Positions 1 through 5,411 of a DNA stretch of 5,411 bases are shown here, one piece after another. How positions within the stretch are numbered: the stretch's first letter is position 1; every line of letters begins with the position of its first letter. This stretch comes from an uncultured Lactobacillus sp. GTDB taxonomy: Bacteria; Bacillota; Bacilli; Lactobacillales; Lactobacillaceae. The translations under genes were made by a program, and so were the position numbers. The notes beneath the pieces were generated by a model, which saw nothing but the letters and a program-made list of their open reading frames with translations, searched no databases and was not told where the DNA came from. Where the stretch lies: the NCBI GenBank assembly GCA_947252915.1, contig CAMXWI010000070.1:1-5411 (forward strand), written 5' to 3'.

Positions 1-1054
1 GATTTATACAGAATCAGGGAATGCGTATGTGTTACATCAGGCAACCGGGGTTTTGATGGCGGTAGAGCCATGGAACTTCCCATTCTACCAAATTGCGCGG
101 GTATTCATTCCGAATTTCTTGGCAGGGAATCCAATGATTTTGAAAGACGCTTCTAATTGCCCAACTTCAGCTCAAGCATTTGCAGATTTGGTTAAAGAAG
201 CAGGAGCACCAGAAGGTAGTTTAACGAATATGTTTATTGACTACGACCAAGTTGGTGCGATCATTGCTGATAAGCGAGTACAAGGGGTTTGCTTAACCGG
301 TTCAGAACGGGGCGGCCAAGCAGTTGCAACGGAAGCGGCGAAGAATTTAAAGAAGAGTACGATGGAATTAGGTGGTAATGATGCCTTTATCGTTCTTCCA
401 GATGCCGATATGGATAAGTTAGCAGCCATTATTCCAGCTGCCCGTTTATACAATGCTGGTCAAGTATGTACTTCATCCAAGCGGTTTATCGTTCCTGATA
501 ACCTGTATGATGAATTCTTGAAACGGGCGACGGAAATCTTTAGTAATGTCAAGATGGGTGACCCAATGGATCCAGCAACGACTTTGGCACCAATGAATTC
601 AGAAAAGGCGAAGAATAAGCTGCAGAAACAAGTTGATTTGGCAGTAGAAAACGGTGCAAAGGTGGTTTACGGAAATCAACCGGTTGACCTAGCTGGTCAG
701 TTCTTCATGCCAACGATTTTGACGGATATTAGTCGAGATAATCCGATCTTTGACCAAGAAATGTTTGGTCCAGTCATGTCCGTTTACAAGTACCATGATG
801 TTCAAGAAGCAATTGATTTAGCCAATGATTCTAGCTACGGCTTAGGAAATACGGTCTTTGGCAAGAACGTTTCAGAAGCCCGGAAAGTAGCTGCCCAGAT
901 TGATACTGGAATGAGTTGGATTAATTCTGGTTGGGCTTCGCTGCCTGAACTACCATTTGGTGGAGTTAAGCATTCCGGCTATGGGCGTGAACTGGCCGAA
1001 CAAGGCTTTAAGTCATTTGTTAATGACCACTTGGTTTATGAACCAGAGGCATAA
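1..1054 (+). CDS. Aldehyde dehydrogenase, succinate-semialdehyde dehydrogenase (Sad/YneI-like) group, 5'-truncated by window edge
   Basis: NAD(P)-dependent aldehyde dehydrogenase that oxidises an aldehyde to its acid in the cytoplasm; the closest remembered relatives are bacterial succinate-semialdehyde dehydrogenases of the Sad/YneI type. The frame is open from base 2, so this is a partial gene: 350 residues are visible, and with a family length near 455-460 about 105-110 N-terminal residues lie outside. The GTG at 29 is internal. Visible landmarks (numbered from base 2): PWNFP with the oxyanion Asn near residue 25, the coenzyme-binding segment LKDASNCP near 47-54, the LTGSERGG nucleotide loop near 98-105, the general-base Glu of MELGG at 122, the catalytic Cys of GQVCTSS at 156, and QEMFGPV with its conserved Glu at 253. 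All catalytic residues are present. The position that is usually Glu in NAD-specific enzymes (KPxE) is Ser here, so NADP use is possible. The true substrate cannot be read from sequence. A terminator follows 13 nt after the stop. Confidence 0.93.
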   Translation, partial: IYTESGNAYVLHQATGVLMAVEPWNFPFYQIARVFIPNFLAGNPMILKDASNCPTSAQAFADLVKEAGAPEGSLTNMFIDYDQVGAIIADKRVQGVCLTGSERGGQAVATEAAKNLKKSTMELGGNDAFIVLPDADMDKLAAIIPAARLYNAGQVCTSSKRFIVPDNLYDEFLKRATEIFSNVKMGDPMDPATTLAPMNSEKAKNKLQKQVDLAVENGAKVVYGNQPVDLAGQFFMPTILTDISRDNPIFDQEMFGPVMSVYKYHDVQEAIDLANDSSYGLGNTVFGKNVSEARKVAAQIDTGMSWINSGWASLPELPFGGVKHSGYGRELAEQGFKSFVNDHLVYEPEA

Positions 1055-1067
1055 AATTTAACGTAGA

Positions 1068-1101
1068 AAAGCCGTCCACTGAGAGGTGGGCAGCTTTTTT
1101 T
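1068..1101 (+). terminator. Intrinsic terminator of the aldehyde dehydrogenase gene
   Basis: A 12-position stem (1068-1079 with 1086-1097; one C/A mismatch, one G-T wobble) closes a 6-nt loop and runs into seven T residues at 1095-1101. It lies 13 nt after the dehydrogenase stop codon, so it separates this transcript from recQ. Confidence 0.9.
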
Positions 1102-1135
1102 GTGGAAGAAGATAGCTCGATCATAAGTACTCGGT

Positions 1136-1141
1136 TATAAT
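1136..1141 (+). promoter_or_regulatory. Probable recQ promoter, -10 box
   Basis: A perfect TATAAT lies between the upstream terminator and the recQ start. The -35 region at 17-bp spacing (1113-1118, TAGCTC) is a poor match to TTGACA, so strength is uncertain. Transcription would begin near 1148, giving a leader of about 40 nt. No LexA/DinR-type operator was recognised, so damage control is not supported by what is visible. Confidence 0.6.
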
Positions 1142-1170
1142 TCAGATGATGACTAATGATGGATATGATT

Positions 1171-1177
1171 AAAGGAG
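1171..1177 (+). promoter_or_regulatory. recQ ribosome binding site (decides the start)
   Basis: AAAGGAG lies 11 nt before the ATG at 1189. The in-frame ATGs at 1156, 1159 and 1165 lie upstream of this site and have no comparable site of their own. The first is also only a few bases from the predicted transcript start, so 1189 is the better start. Confidence 0.7.
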
Positions 1178-1188
1178 CGAGCAGCACC

Positions 1189-2964
1189 ATGAACAATGCA
1201 CAGTCAGTTTTAAAAACGGTCTTTGGATTCGATGAATTTCGACCGGGACAACGGGAAGTGATTAGTGCGGTTCTGAGTGGACGCAATACTTTGGCCGTGA
1301 TGCCAACCGGTGGTGGTAAATCATTGTGCTACCAAATCCCAGCCTTGCTTAATCCAGGGGTAACGATAGTCGTTTCACCATTGATTTCGCTAATGAAAGA
1401 TCAGGTTGATGCACTGCATCAAAATGGGATTGAAGCAGCTGCCATTAATAGTACTACGCCTCGCAATGAGGTTAATCCAATTCTGCGTCAAGCATATGAA
1501 GGAAAACTAAAACTGATCTATGTGACTCCTGAACGGTTAAATATGGACTACTTCCGTTACCAACTTAATTATCTCAATATTAACTTAGTAGCGGTTGATG
1601 AAGCCCACTGTATTTCGCAATGGGGTCATGATTTTCGACCGGCGTATCGTCAACTGCGGACTGCGATTGCGGGACTGAAATCGCGTCCGGTAACTTTGGC
1701 GCTTACTGCGACAGCGACACCACGGGTTCAACAGGATATTGGTCAACAGCTAGCAATTGATCCGAATAATTTTATTGTGACGAATTTTACTCGGCCCAAC
1801 ATTAGTTTTAAGGTTGTCCAACCACAATCTGACACCAAACGGTATATTGCAGAATATCTCAAGAATCATCAGGATGAAGCAGGGATTATTTATGCTAATA
1901 CGCGCAAGGGAGTAGAAGCGTTAGCGGAATATTTAAATGCCCGTGGGTTTAATGTTGAACCATATCATGCAGGAATGGATAATCAAACTCGTGCCCGAAT
2001 TCAAGATGACTTCCAATTCGATCGCATTCCGGTGATTATCGCAACCAATGCTTTTGGAATGGGAATTGATAAAAGTAATGTTCGATTTGTGGTTCATGCA
2101 ACCAGTGCGCAAAATCTAGAATCTTATTATCAAGAAGCTGGTCGTGCAGGGCGAGATGGCTTACCGAGTGAAGCGGTAATGTTATTTCATGCTGGTGATA
2201 TGCAACAGTATCGGCGCTTTATTGAGATGTCAGAAGCCGATGAAGAGTATCGTGATGTTCAATACCAAAAATTGCAAGCGGTGATTGATTATGCGAACAC
2301 ACCACGGTGCTTACAACAAGAAATTGTCGAATATTTTGGTCAACATTGTGACCCCTGTGGCCATTGCAGTAACTGTTTAGATCAACGCAAACTAATCGAT
2401 GTTACACGTGAAACAAAATTGATTATTACCGCAGTCAATGAATTACATAATCGCTTTGGGAAGGGTGTGATTGCACAGGTAGTGACTGGTTCACAAAGTG
2501 AACGGATGCGTCAGCTTCAGGCAAATGAATTATCAAGTTACGATTCTTTGGATGATTTGTCTAAACAACAAGCAGTGAGTTTAATTGACTACCTGTGTGC
2601 TACCGGGTATTTAGAACTGCGTGGCAGTCAGTATCCGGTAGTTGGCGTGACTAAACGTGGCTGGAATGTTTTAAATGGCAACGAAAATGTTCAGCGACGT
2701 CAAGAAACGAAACCGGATCAGAAAGCAACCCAAATTGCGGATGAATTACCAGAAGATCGGGAACTATTTGCTAAATTACGGGTTAAACGGTGGGAGTTAG
2801 CTCAGGAACAAGGAGTACCGGCATTTATGATTTTTTCTGATCGTACTCTCCATGAGATGGCCAGAAAACGACCACAATCATCAGCGGAAATGTTAGACGT
2901 TGCGGGGGTTGGTCAACGAAAATTGGATCAGTATGGTGCAGCTATGTTAGCTGTGATTAACTAA
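1189..2964 (+). CDS. recQ: ATP-dependent DNA helicase RecQ
   Basis: Superfamily 2 3'-5' DNA helicase that unwinds recombination and stalled-fork intermediates, acting on the nucleoid in the RecF pathway. From the ATG at 1189 it is 591 residues, close to the usual 590-610. Domains in order: motif 0 FGFDEFRPGQ (12-21); Walker A MPTGGGKS (38-45, Lys44); DEAH box (137-140) within the RecQ-specific stretch ending SQWGHDFRP; TATATP (173-178); second helicase lobe with ATNAFGMGID (285-294) and motif VI QEAGRAGRDG (315-324). The zinc-binding subdomain has Cys374 and the cluster PCGHCSNC with Cys390, 393 and 396, matching the spacing of the E. coli ligands; Cys387 is an extra cysteine. A winged-helix RQC region follows (about 405-500), then a C-terminal HRDC domain (about 524-591). 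All motifs are intact and no frameshift is seen. It is transcribed alone: terminators lie on both sides and the next gene is convergent. Confidence 0.98.
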   Translation: MNNAQSVLKTVFGFDEFRPGQREVISAVLSGRNTLAVMPTGGGKSLCYQIPALLNPGVTIVVSPLISLMKDQVDALHQNGIEAAAINSTTPRNEVNPILRQAYEGKLKLIYVTPERLNMDYFRYQLNYLNINLVAVDEAHCISQWGHDFRPAYRQLRTAIAGLKSRPVTLALTATATPRVQQDIGQQLAIDPNNFIVTNFTRPNISFKVVQPQSDTKRYIAEYLKNHQDEAGIIYANTRKGVEALAEYLNARGFNVEPYHAGMDNQTRARIQDDFQFDRIPVIIATNAFGMGIDKSNVRFVVHATSAQNLESYYQEAGRAGRDGLPSEAVMLFHAGDMQQYRRFIEMSEADEEYRDVQYQKLQAVIDYANTPRCLQQEIVEYFGQHCDPCGHCSNCLDQRKLIDVTRETKLIITAVNELHNRFGKGVIAQVVTGSQSERMRQLQANELSSYDSLDDLSKQQAVSLIDYLCATGYLELRGSQYPVVGVTKRGWNVLNGNENVQRRQETKPDQKATQIADELPEDRELFAKLRVKRWELAQEQGVPAFMIFSDRTLHEMARKRPQSSAEMLDVAGVGQRKLDQYGAAMLAVIN

Positions 2965-2972
2965 GGATAAGT

Positions 2973-3015
2973 AAATCCCCAAAGCATTTTTGATTTGGGG
3001 CTTAGTTTTAATTTT
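2973..3015 (+). terminator. Intrinsic terminator of recQ
   Basis: A perfect 7-bp stem (CCCCAAA at 2977-2983 with TTTGGGG at 2994-3000) closes a 10-nt T-rich loop, followed by the broken T-rich tail CTTAGTTTTAATTTT. It starts within about 12 nt of the recQ stop. The minus-strand side lacks a good U-tract, so it is mainly a + strand terminator. Confidence 0.85.
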
Positions 3016-3100
3016 GTATTTTAATGGTCAGGTATCGCTCAAGAACAATCATTAGAATAACAACCATCAAGAGGGTGACGCCGAATGCCCAATGAGATCC
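3008..3100 (-). pseudogene. Possible remnant of a membrane-protein gene (transmembrane-like 30-codon segment)
   Basis: Read on the minus strand, this short open segment follows an in-frame stop at 3101-3103 and has no start codon at its head. It encodes a strongly hydrophobic stretch (WAFGVTLLMVVILMIVL) followed by a short tail with Arg and Lys, then a stop at 3008-3010. The pattern resembles the last transmembrane helix and cytoplasmic tail of a membrane protein; a CorA-type transporter C-terminus is one loose resemblance only. Another minus-strand frame just upstream (about 3100-3160) is also free of stops, which would fit a decayed, frameshifted gene end. Chance cannot be excluded at this length. 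It overlaps the recQ terminator tail by a few bases. Confidence 0.25.
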
Positions 3101-3101
3101 T

Positions 3102-3138
3102 TAGAAAAGAGCACTTCCTTTTCAATAATAGGAAAGTG
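3102..3138 (-). terminator. Possible terminator of the lipoprotein gene
   Basis: On the minus strand CACTTTCCT (3138-3130) can pair with AGGAAGTG (3119-3112) with one bulged base, followed by the short pyrimidine tail CTCTTTTCT. It lies about 23 nt after the lipoprotein stop, where a terminator is expected, but the U-tract is interrupted and the stem is imperfect. Confidence 0.45.
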
Positions 3139-3160
3139 GTCAAGAATTAAGTGTTGAATT

Positions 3161-4185
3161 TTAATCGTCTTCCTGATAACGGAGATCGTCGTACTTATGG
3201 TTTGCTTGTTGATGAGCTAAGTCTTTAGTGCGATAGTAAACAGCGTCCGCCCAGAATCCAGCGCCATGTGCTGAAACCAGCACCTGAACATTTCTACCGT
3301 TAATATTTTCGGTGGTTAGCGCGAATGATTCACCATCACCAGCGGTTTGGGTCCATCCACGGATGTTTAGATAATGAAGGCCGTCAACTGTTACGAAAGC
3401 ACCACTTCCCCAATGTTGTGTTGCATTTTGTGTTGCTTGATTTGTTGTCTGGCTATCGTCACTTAAGAAACTACTATCCTGCTTGAATAATTTAGTAGTT
3501 GAACCGTCAATTGTAATAGTATTCTTACCGAAGGTCACGGATGATGCATCGCCGTCCTCTGTATACCACGTACCGCGCATGTCAGCAGGGACTGTTACAG
3601 GACCTTCGTTACCATATTTGCCAGTATCGTTTGAAGATGATGAACTGGTAGTGTTACTAGTAGAATCGCGCTTATCGTTGACTTGCGCACTTTGCGCGAG
3701 TCGATTTACGAAGTCACCTTGTCCCTTATCATTAATGTACTTCACCATTTCTGAACGGCTAACGGTGGCTAACTTTTTACCACTGTGTTTTTTACTAGCG
3801 TTTTGATAAATGATGACATCATTATCCTTAACCGTATAAACGAGGTTAGAACTCTTCCCATCAGCTTTAACATTATAAGCTACTCCTTGACCGCGATCCG
3901 CTAATTGATAGTTACTTGCTGGATATAAATCGACTTGTAATCCTGACTTTTTAGCTTGCTTAGCGGTCGTTGCCCAGTCATTACCAAATTTATTTCCGGC
4001 ATACGTGGTAACAACACTTACCATTTGCTGCGGGGTTAAATTGTTTTCACTAATCTTTGTGCTGGAACTACTTGCTAATAAACTTGATGAACTGGCACTG
4101 TTGGTTGGTGAGCTCTGCTGAGTACAACCAGCTAGTGCGAATGCTAAACCAGTAACCGTTAACGCCGCAATCCGTTTTTTATCAT
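3161..4185 (-). CDS. Two-domain lipoprotein of unknown function, with a one-base frameshift near its start
   Basis: No function is recognised. The long intact frame ends at 3161 and continues upstream past the first in-frame ATG (4024) to 4183 with no ATG, GTG or TTG. That upstream part encodes KKR, a hydrophobic core (LTVTGLAFALAGC) with lipobox LAGC at 4135-4124, then a Ser-rich stretch: a complete lipoprotein signal peptide, implying export and lipid anchoring on the outer face of the membrane. The ATG at 4185-4183 has a perfect ribosome binding site but lies in another frame and stops after eight codons. One extra A in the A6 run (4180-4175), or a -1 shift there, joins them into about 341 residues with Cys21. 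Numbered so, the mature protein has a Ser/Thr linker (22-45), a first domain (about 55-165), a second linker rich in Ser, Thr, Asn and Asp (about 171-195) and a second domain opening with MRGTWY (203-208). A start at 4024 would lack both ribosome site and signal peptide. The body shows no other damage. It has its own promoter (4220-4248). Confidence 0.8.
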
Positions 4186-4193
4186 TTCAAAGG

Positions 4194-4198
4194 CCTCC
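4194..4198 (-). promoter_or_regulatory. Ribosome binding site of the lipoprotein gene (fixes the ATG at 4185)
   Basis: GGAGG on the minus strand (4198-4194) lies 8 nt before the ATG at 4185-4183, ideal spacing. It is the only good site near the 5' end of this gene and argues that the ATG at 4185, not 4024, is the true initiation point despite the frame conflict. Confidence 0.8.
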
Positions 4199-4219
4199 AC
4201 CCAATATTATTACCTTTTT

Positions 4220-4248
4220 AATATACAACGAACAGCATAGTGGGACAA
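4220..4248 (-). promoter_or_regulatory. Promoter of the lipoprotein gene
   Basis: On the minus strand TTGTCC (4248-4243; 4 of 6 to consensus) and TATATT (4225-4220; 5 of 6) are separated by exactly 17 bp. It lies just after the B3/B4 stop codon. Transcription would start near 4213, giving a leader of about 28 nt. No terminator is visible between the B3/B4 gene and this promoter, so read-through from upstream may also contribute. Confidence 0.65.
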
Positions 4249-4251
4249 ATG

Positions 4252-4956
4252 CTAATTCCATTCAAAGGATGGATGTGTTCGGTCCACAATTCCTGATTGG
4301 GTTTCAACACCAAAAATTTCATGAAGTTGGTTGACTAAGTCTTCCTTTGCTTGATCCACCGTTTCCTTATTAATATCAATGAATCCGTCAATGGGGAAGA
4401 ACACGTCCTTAGTATCTGCGGTAATTTTACCGTACTCACTTTGTCGCCAGGTCCAACGCCGTGTCCGGACTTCGTTACCAACTGCGTAAACAACTTCTCC
4501 ATCATCGGGAGTTTCAACAGTATCCTTTCCCAGCGGAACGAATTGATCACCAGCTTTAGCGGACCGCATCATGATATCCTCTGTGACGTTATCTAACGTA
4601 TGGGTACCCATTGGAACTGTGTATTTAAGCGAAATCGCGTTATTTAAATCCACAAGGGGGTTAATATGCGGCAGATCTTTTCCTTTAGAAAGACGCTTAA
4701 ATAGTGCTTCAGCTGAGCAAGGGAACCGGTTTGGATTGATACCAATTTTCCGAAAGGCTTCCCGGTATGGGATAATTTCCGGTCGTTGCTTAACGTTTGT
4801 ATCCGCAAATTTTTTCTGAGCGAATTGCATATACTTATTTAGCATTTCATCAATAATTGGGTAGTTCCGTGAATTATCAATTCCATGGGCGACAACAACG
4901 CCAACGTACATGTCAGGAACTTGTTCGAAAATATCTGAAGTAATAACAAATTTCAT
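4252..4956 (-). CDS. Free-standing B3/B4 (PheRS beta-type tRNA-editing) domain protein
   Basis: A 234-residue cytoplasmic protein made essentially of one B3/B4 domain, the fold that forms the editing site of the phenylalanyl-tRNA synthetase beta subunit, where Tyr wrongly attached to tRNA-Phe is hydrolysed. Free-standing members (COG3382-type) are common in Firmicutes; deacylation of mischarged tRNA or of a related aminoacyl compound is inferred, not proven. Family landmarks: IPYREAFRKIGINP (62-75), NRFPCSAEALFKRLSKGK (76-93), then LPHINPLVDLNN (95-106), PMGTHTLD (115-122), DDGEVVYA (151-158) and TRRWTWRQ (165-172). No signal peptide or membrane segment is seen, and it carries no synthetase, anticodon-binding or other fused domain. 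The start is well fixed: AAGGAGG (4970-4964) lies 7 nt before the ATG. A promoter lies at 5064-5092, and a strong terminator hairpin sits directly between promoter and ribosome site, suggesting attenuation. The lipoprotein gene follows 66 nt after the stop on the same strand. Confidence 0.9.
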   Translation of the reverse strand: MKFVITSDIFEQVPDMYVGVVVAHGIDNSRNYPIIDEMLNKYMQFAQKKFADTNVKQRPEIIPYREAFRKIGINPNRFPCSAEALFKRLSKGKDLPHINPLVDLNNAISLKYTVPMGTHTLDNVTEDIMMRSAKAGDQFVPLGKDTVETPDDGEVVYAVGNEVRTRRWTWRQSEYGKITADTKDVFFPIDGFIDINKETVDQAKEDLVNQLHEIFGVETQSGIVDRTHPSFEWN

Positions 4957-4971
4957 GATAAATCCTCCTTG

Positions 4972-5020
4972 AAAAAAAGCTGGATAAGAATTTCTGCCGC
5001 AGCAGCATCTTATCCAGCTT
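4972..5020 (-). terminator. Strong intrinsic terminator in the leader of the B3/B4 gene (possible attenuator)
   Basis: On the minus strand a perfect 13-bp stem (AAGCTGGATAAGA at 5020-5008 with TCTTATCCAGCTT at 4989-4977) closes an 18-nt loop that can itself form a 4-bp CTGC/GCAG hairpin. Seven U residues follow (4978-4972), and the AAGGAGG ribosome site starts one base later. It lies 81 nt after the HAD gene stop and downstream of a promoter at 5064-5092. It could end HAD transcription, attenuate the B3/B4 gene, or both. It has no T-tract on the + strand. Confidence 0.9.
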
Positions 5021-5033
5021 GTAGGTTACAAAC
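5017..5033 (-). promoter_or_regulatory. Alternative hairpin overlapping the base of the B3/B4 leader terminator
   Basis: On the minus strand GTTTGTA (5033-5027) can pair with TACAAGC (5023-5017) across a 3-nt loop (7 bp, one G-U). The 3' arm shares AAGC with the foot of the terminator stem, so the two folds exclude each other at that end. It would open only about four of thirteen terminator pairs, so an antitermination role is speculative. No known riboswitch consensus was recognised. Confidence 0.3.
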
Positions 5034-5063
5034 CCTCTGATGTATTACTTATTATTTTCTCCG

Positions 5064-5092
5064 ATTTTAACAAACAATAATTTAGATCGCAA
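5064..5092 (-). promoter_or_regulatory. Promoter of the B3/B4 gene
   Basis: On the minus strand TTGCGA (5092-5087; 4 of 6) and TAAAAT (5069-5064; 5 of 6) are separated by exactly 17 bp in AT-rich DNA between the HAD stop codon and the B3/B4 start. Transcription would begin near 5057, giving a leader of about 100 nt that contains the terminator hairpin. Confidence 0.65.
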
Positions 5093-5100
5093 TAACTAAT

Positions 5101-5411
5101 TTAGAACTTTAGCAATTGCTGAGGTTGATGAATTAAATAAGTGGGTTGTTCCTGCTTAAGGGAGTCGATATTAAAGGCACCCCACGTTGCACCACAAGTT
5201 TTGACCGCGGCATTCTTACCCATTTGGAGGTCATAACGGGCATCACCGATCATAACACTTTGTTGCCGATTAAGATTGAAGTCGTGAACCACACGGTTAA
5301 CACTTTCTGGATTGGGTTTAAAGTTTTTAACCATGTCGGAACCAACCACCTCGGTAAAGAGTTGGTCAATTTTGAAACGTTTCAGATGATGATAAATTGT
5401 TGCAGATGAAT
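5101..5411 (-). CDS. HAD-family hydrolase (phosphoglycolate phosphatase/PpaX-like), N-terminal part beyond the window
   Basis: C-terminal half of a haloacid dehalogenase-type phosphatase, cytoplasmic, probably acting on a small phosphorylated metabolite or pyrophosphate. The frame is open to the right edge (last full codon at 5409-5407), so the GTG at 5349 is internal. About 102 residues are visible of the roughly 210-220 usual for this group. Seen: VVGSDMVKNFKPNPE, whose Lys (visible residue 31) is the conserved motif III lysine; MIGDARYD (53-60), which is motif IV with Asp56 and Asp60 for Mg2+ binding; and the family-typical GKNAAVKTCGATWGAF and YLIHQPQQLL endings. The nucleophile motif DxDxT and the cap domain lie outside, so substrate class cannot be decided; Gph- and PpaX-like enzymes share these C-terminal features. 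The B3/B4 gene lies downstream on the same strand, after a promoter and a strong terminator, so the two are probably separate units. Confidence 0.9.
   Translation of the reverse strand, partial: SSATIYHHLKRFKIDQLFTEVVGSDMVKNFKPNPESVNRVVHDFNLNRQQSVMIGDARYDLQMGKNAAVKTCGATWGAFNIDSLKQEQPTYLIHQPQQLLKF

Noticed and set aside
1156..1188. Upstream ATGs at 1156, 1159 and 1165 as the recQ start
   Set aside because: They precede the AAAGGAG site, lie very close to the predicted transcript start, and add residues before the MNNAQSVLK opening that fits the usual RecQ N-terminus.
2307..2379. Extra cysteine (Cys387) beside the RecQ zinc cluster as an altered metal site
   Set aside because: All four expected ligands are present at the standard spacing, so the extra cysteine is most likely incidental.
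3483..3806. Open frame on the + strand within the lipoprotein gene, and similar frames at 4351-4819 and 5146-5409
   Set aside because: They lie antisense to well-supported genes, have no family features or convincing ribosome sites, and are explained as shadow frames.
3161..4024. ATG at 4024 as the lipoprotein start (287 residues)
   Set aside because: There is no ribosome binding site before it, and the same frame continues upstream through a complete lipoprotein signal peptide with lipobox.
4916..5010. Small leader peptide starting at the ATG inside the terminator loop (5008), with Phe and Tyr codons, as a Phe-attenuator
   Set aside because: There is no good ribosome site before it. The Phe codons fall in the terminator 3' arm, U-tract and beyond rather than before the hairpin, and the frame simply runs through the B3/B4 start, so the geometry is wrong for classical attenuation.
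4957..5060. T-box riboswitch in the B3/B4 leader, suggested by AGAGGGTTTGTAACC before a terminator
   Set aside because: The T-box core AGGGTGGNACCGCG is not matched beyond the first few bases, and the leader is about 100 nt, too short for the specifier stem and antiterminator of a usual T-box.
5101..5349. GTG at 5349 as the start of a short HAD protein
   Set aside because: The frame stays open to the window edge with family-like sequence, and a start there would remove the nucleophile motif and the cap domain.

Overview
The window looks like ordinary chromosome from a low-to-moderate-GC Firmicute, most likely a member of the Lactobacillaceae (a Limosilactobacillus-like species would fit). 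The grounds are strong AAGGAGG/GGAGG ribosome binding sites, promoters of the TTGNNN-N17-TATAAT type, the protein relatives recognised, and a Ser/Thr-rich lipoprotein of lactobacillar style. The genus is an inference from general resemblance.

Layout, left to right. The + strand carries the 3' part of an aldehyde dehydrogenase of the succinate-semialdehyde (Sad/YneI-like) group, cut by the left edge and closed by a clear intrinsic terminator (1068-1101). A complete recQ DNA helicase follows (start best placed at 1189), with its own -10 box and its own terminator (2973-3015). About 150 nt of convergent intergenic DNA (3011-3160) holds a weak hairpin that could terminate the opposite strand and a 30-codon transmembrane-like open segment that may be a gene remnant. 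The rest is on the - strand: a two-domain lipoprotein of unknown function (3161-4185) whose start region is out of frame by one base; a free-standing B3/B4 (PheRS-beta-type editing) domain protein (4252-4956); and the C-terminal half of a HAD-family phosphatase cut by the right edge (5101-5411).

The genes do not form an obvious common pathway. They read as separate housekeeping or stress units: aldehyde oxidation, DNA repair, an envelope lipoprotein, a putative aminoacyl-tRNA editing factor and a small-molecule phosphatase. The lipoprotein and the B3/B4 gene each have a convincing promoter with a 17-bp spacer immediately upstream.

Two points deserve a second look. First, the lipoprotein's ATG, which has a perfect ribosome binding site, reads into a stop after eight codons. 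The lipoprotein signal peptide lies in the -1 frame, and an A_AAA_AAC heptamer in correct phase sits exactly at the junction. This is either a one-base homopolymer deletion (biological or a sequencing error) or a recoding/slippage signal. Second, a 13-bp perfect terminator hairpin with a U7 tail lies between the B3/B4 promoter and its ribosome binding site, which is the geometry of a transcription attenuator. No mobile element, CRISPR array, tRNA or rRNA was seen, and I do not see a clear new multi-gene system.
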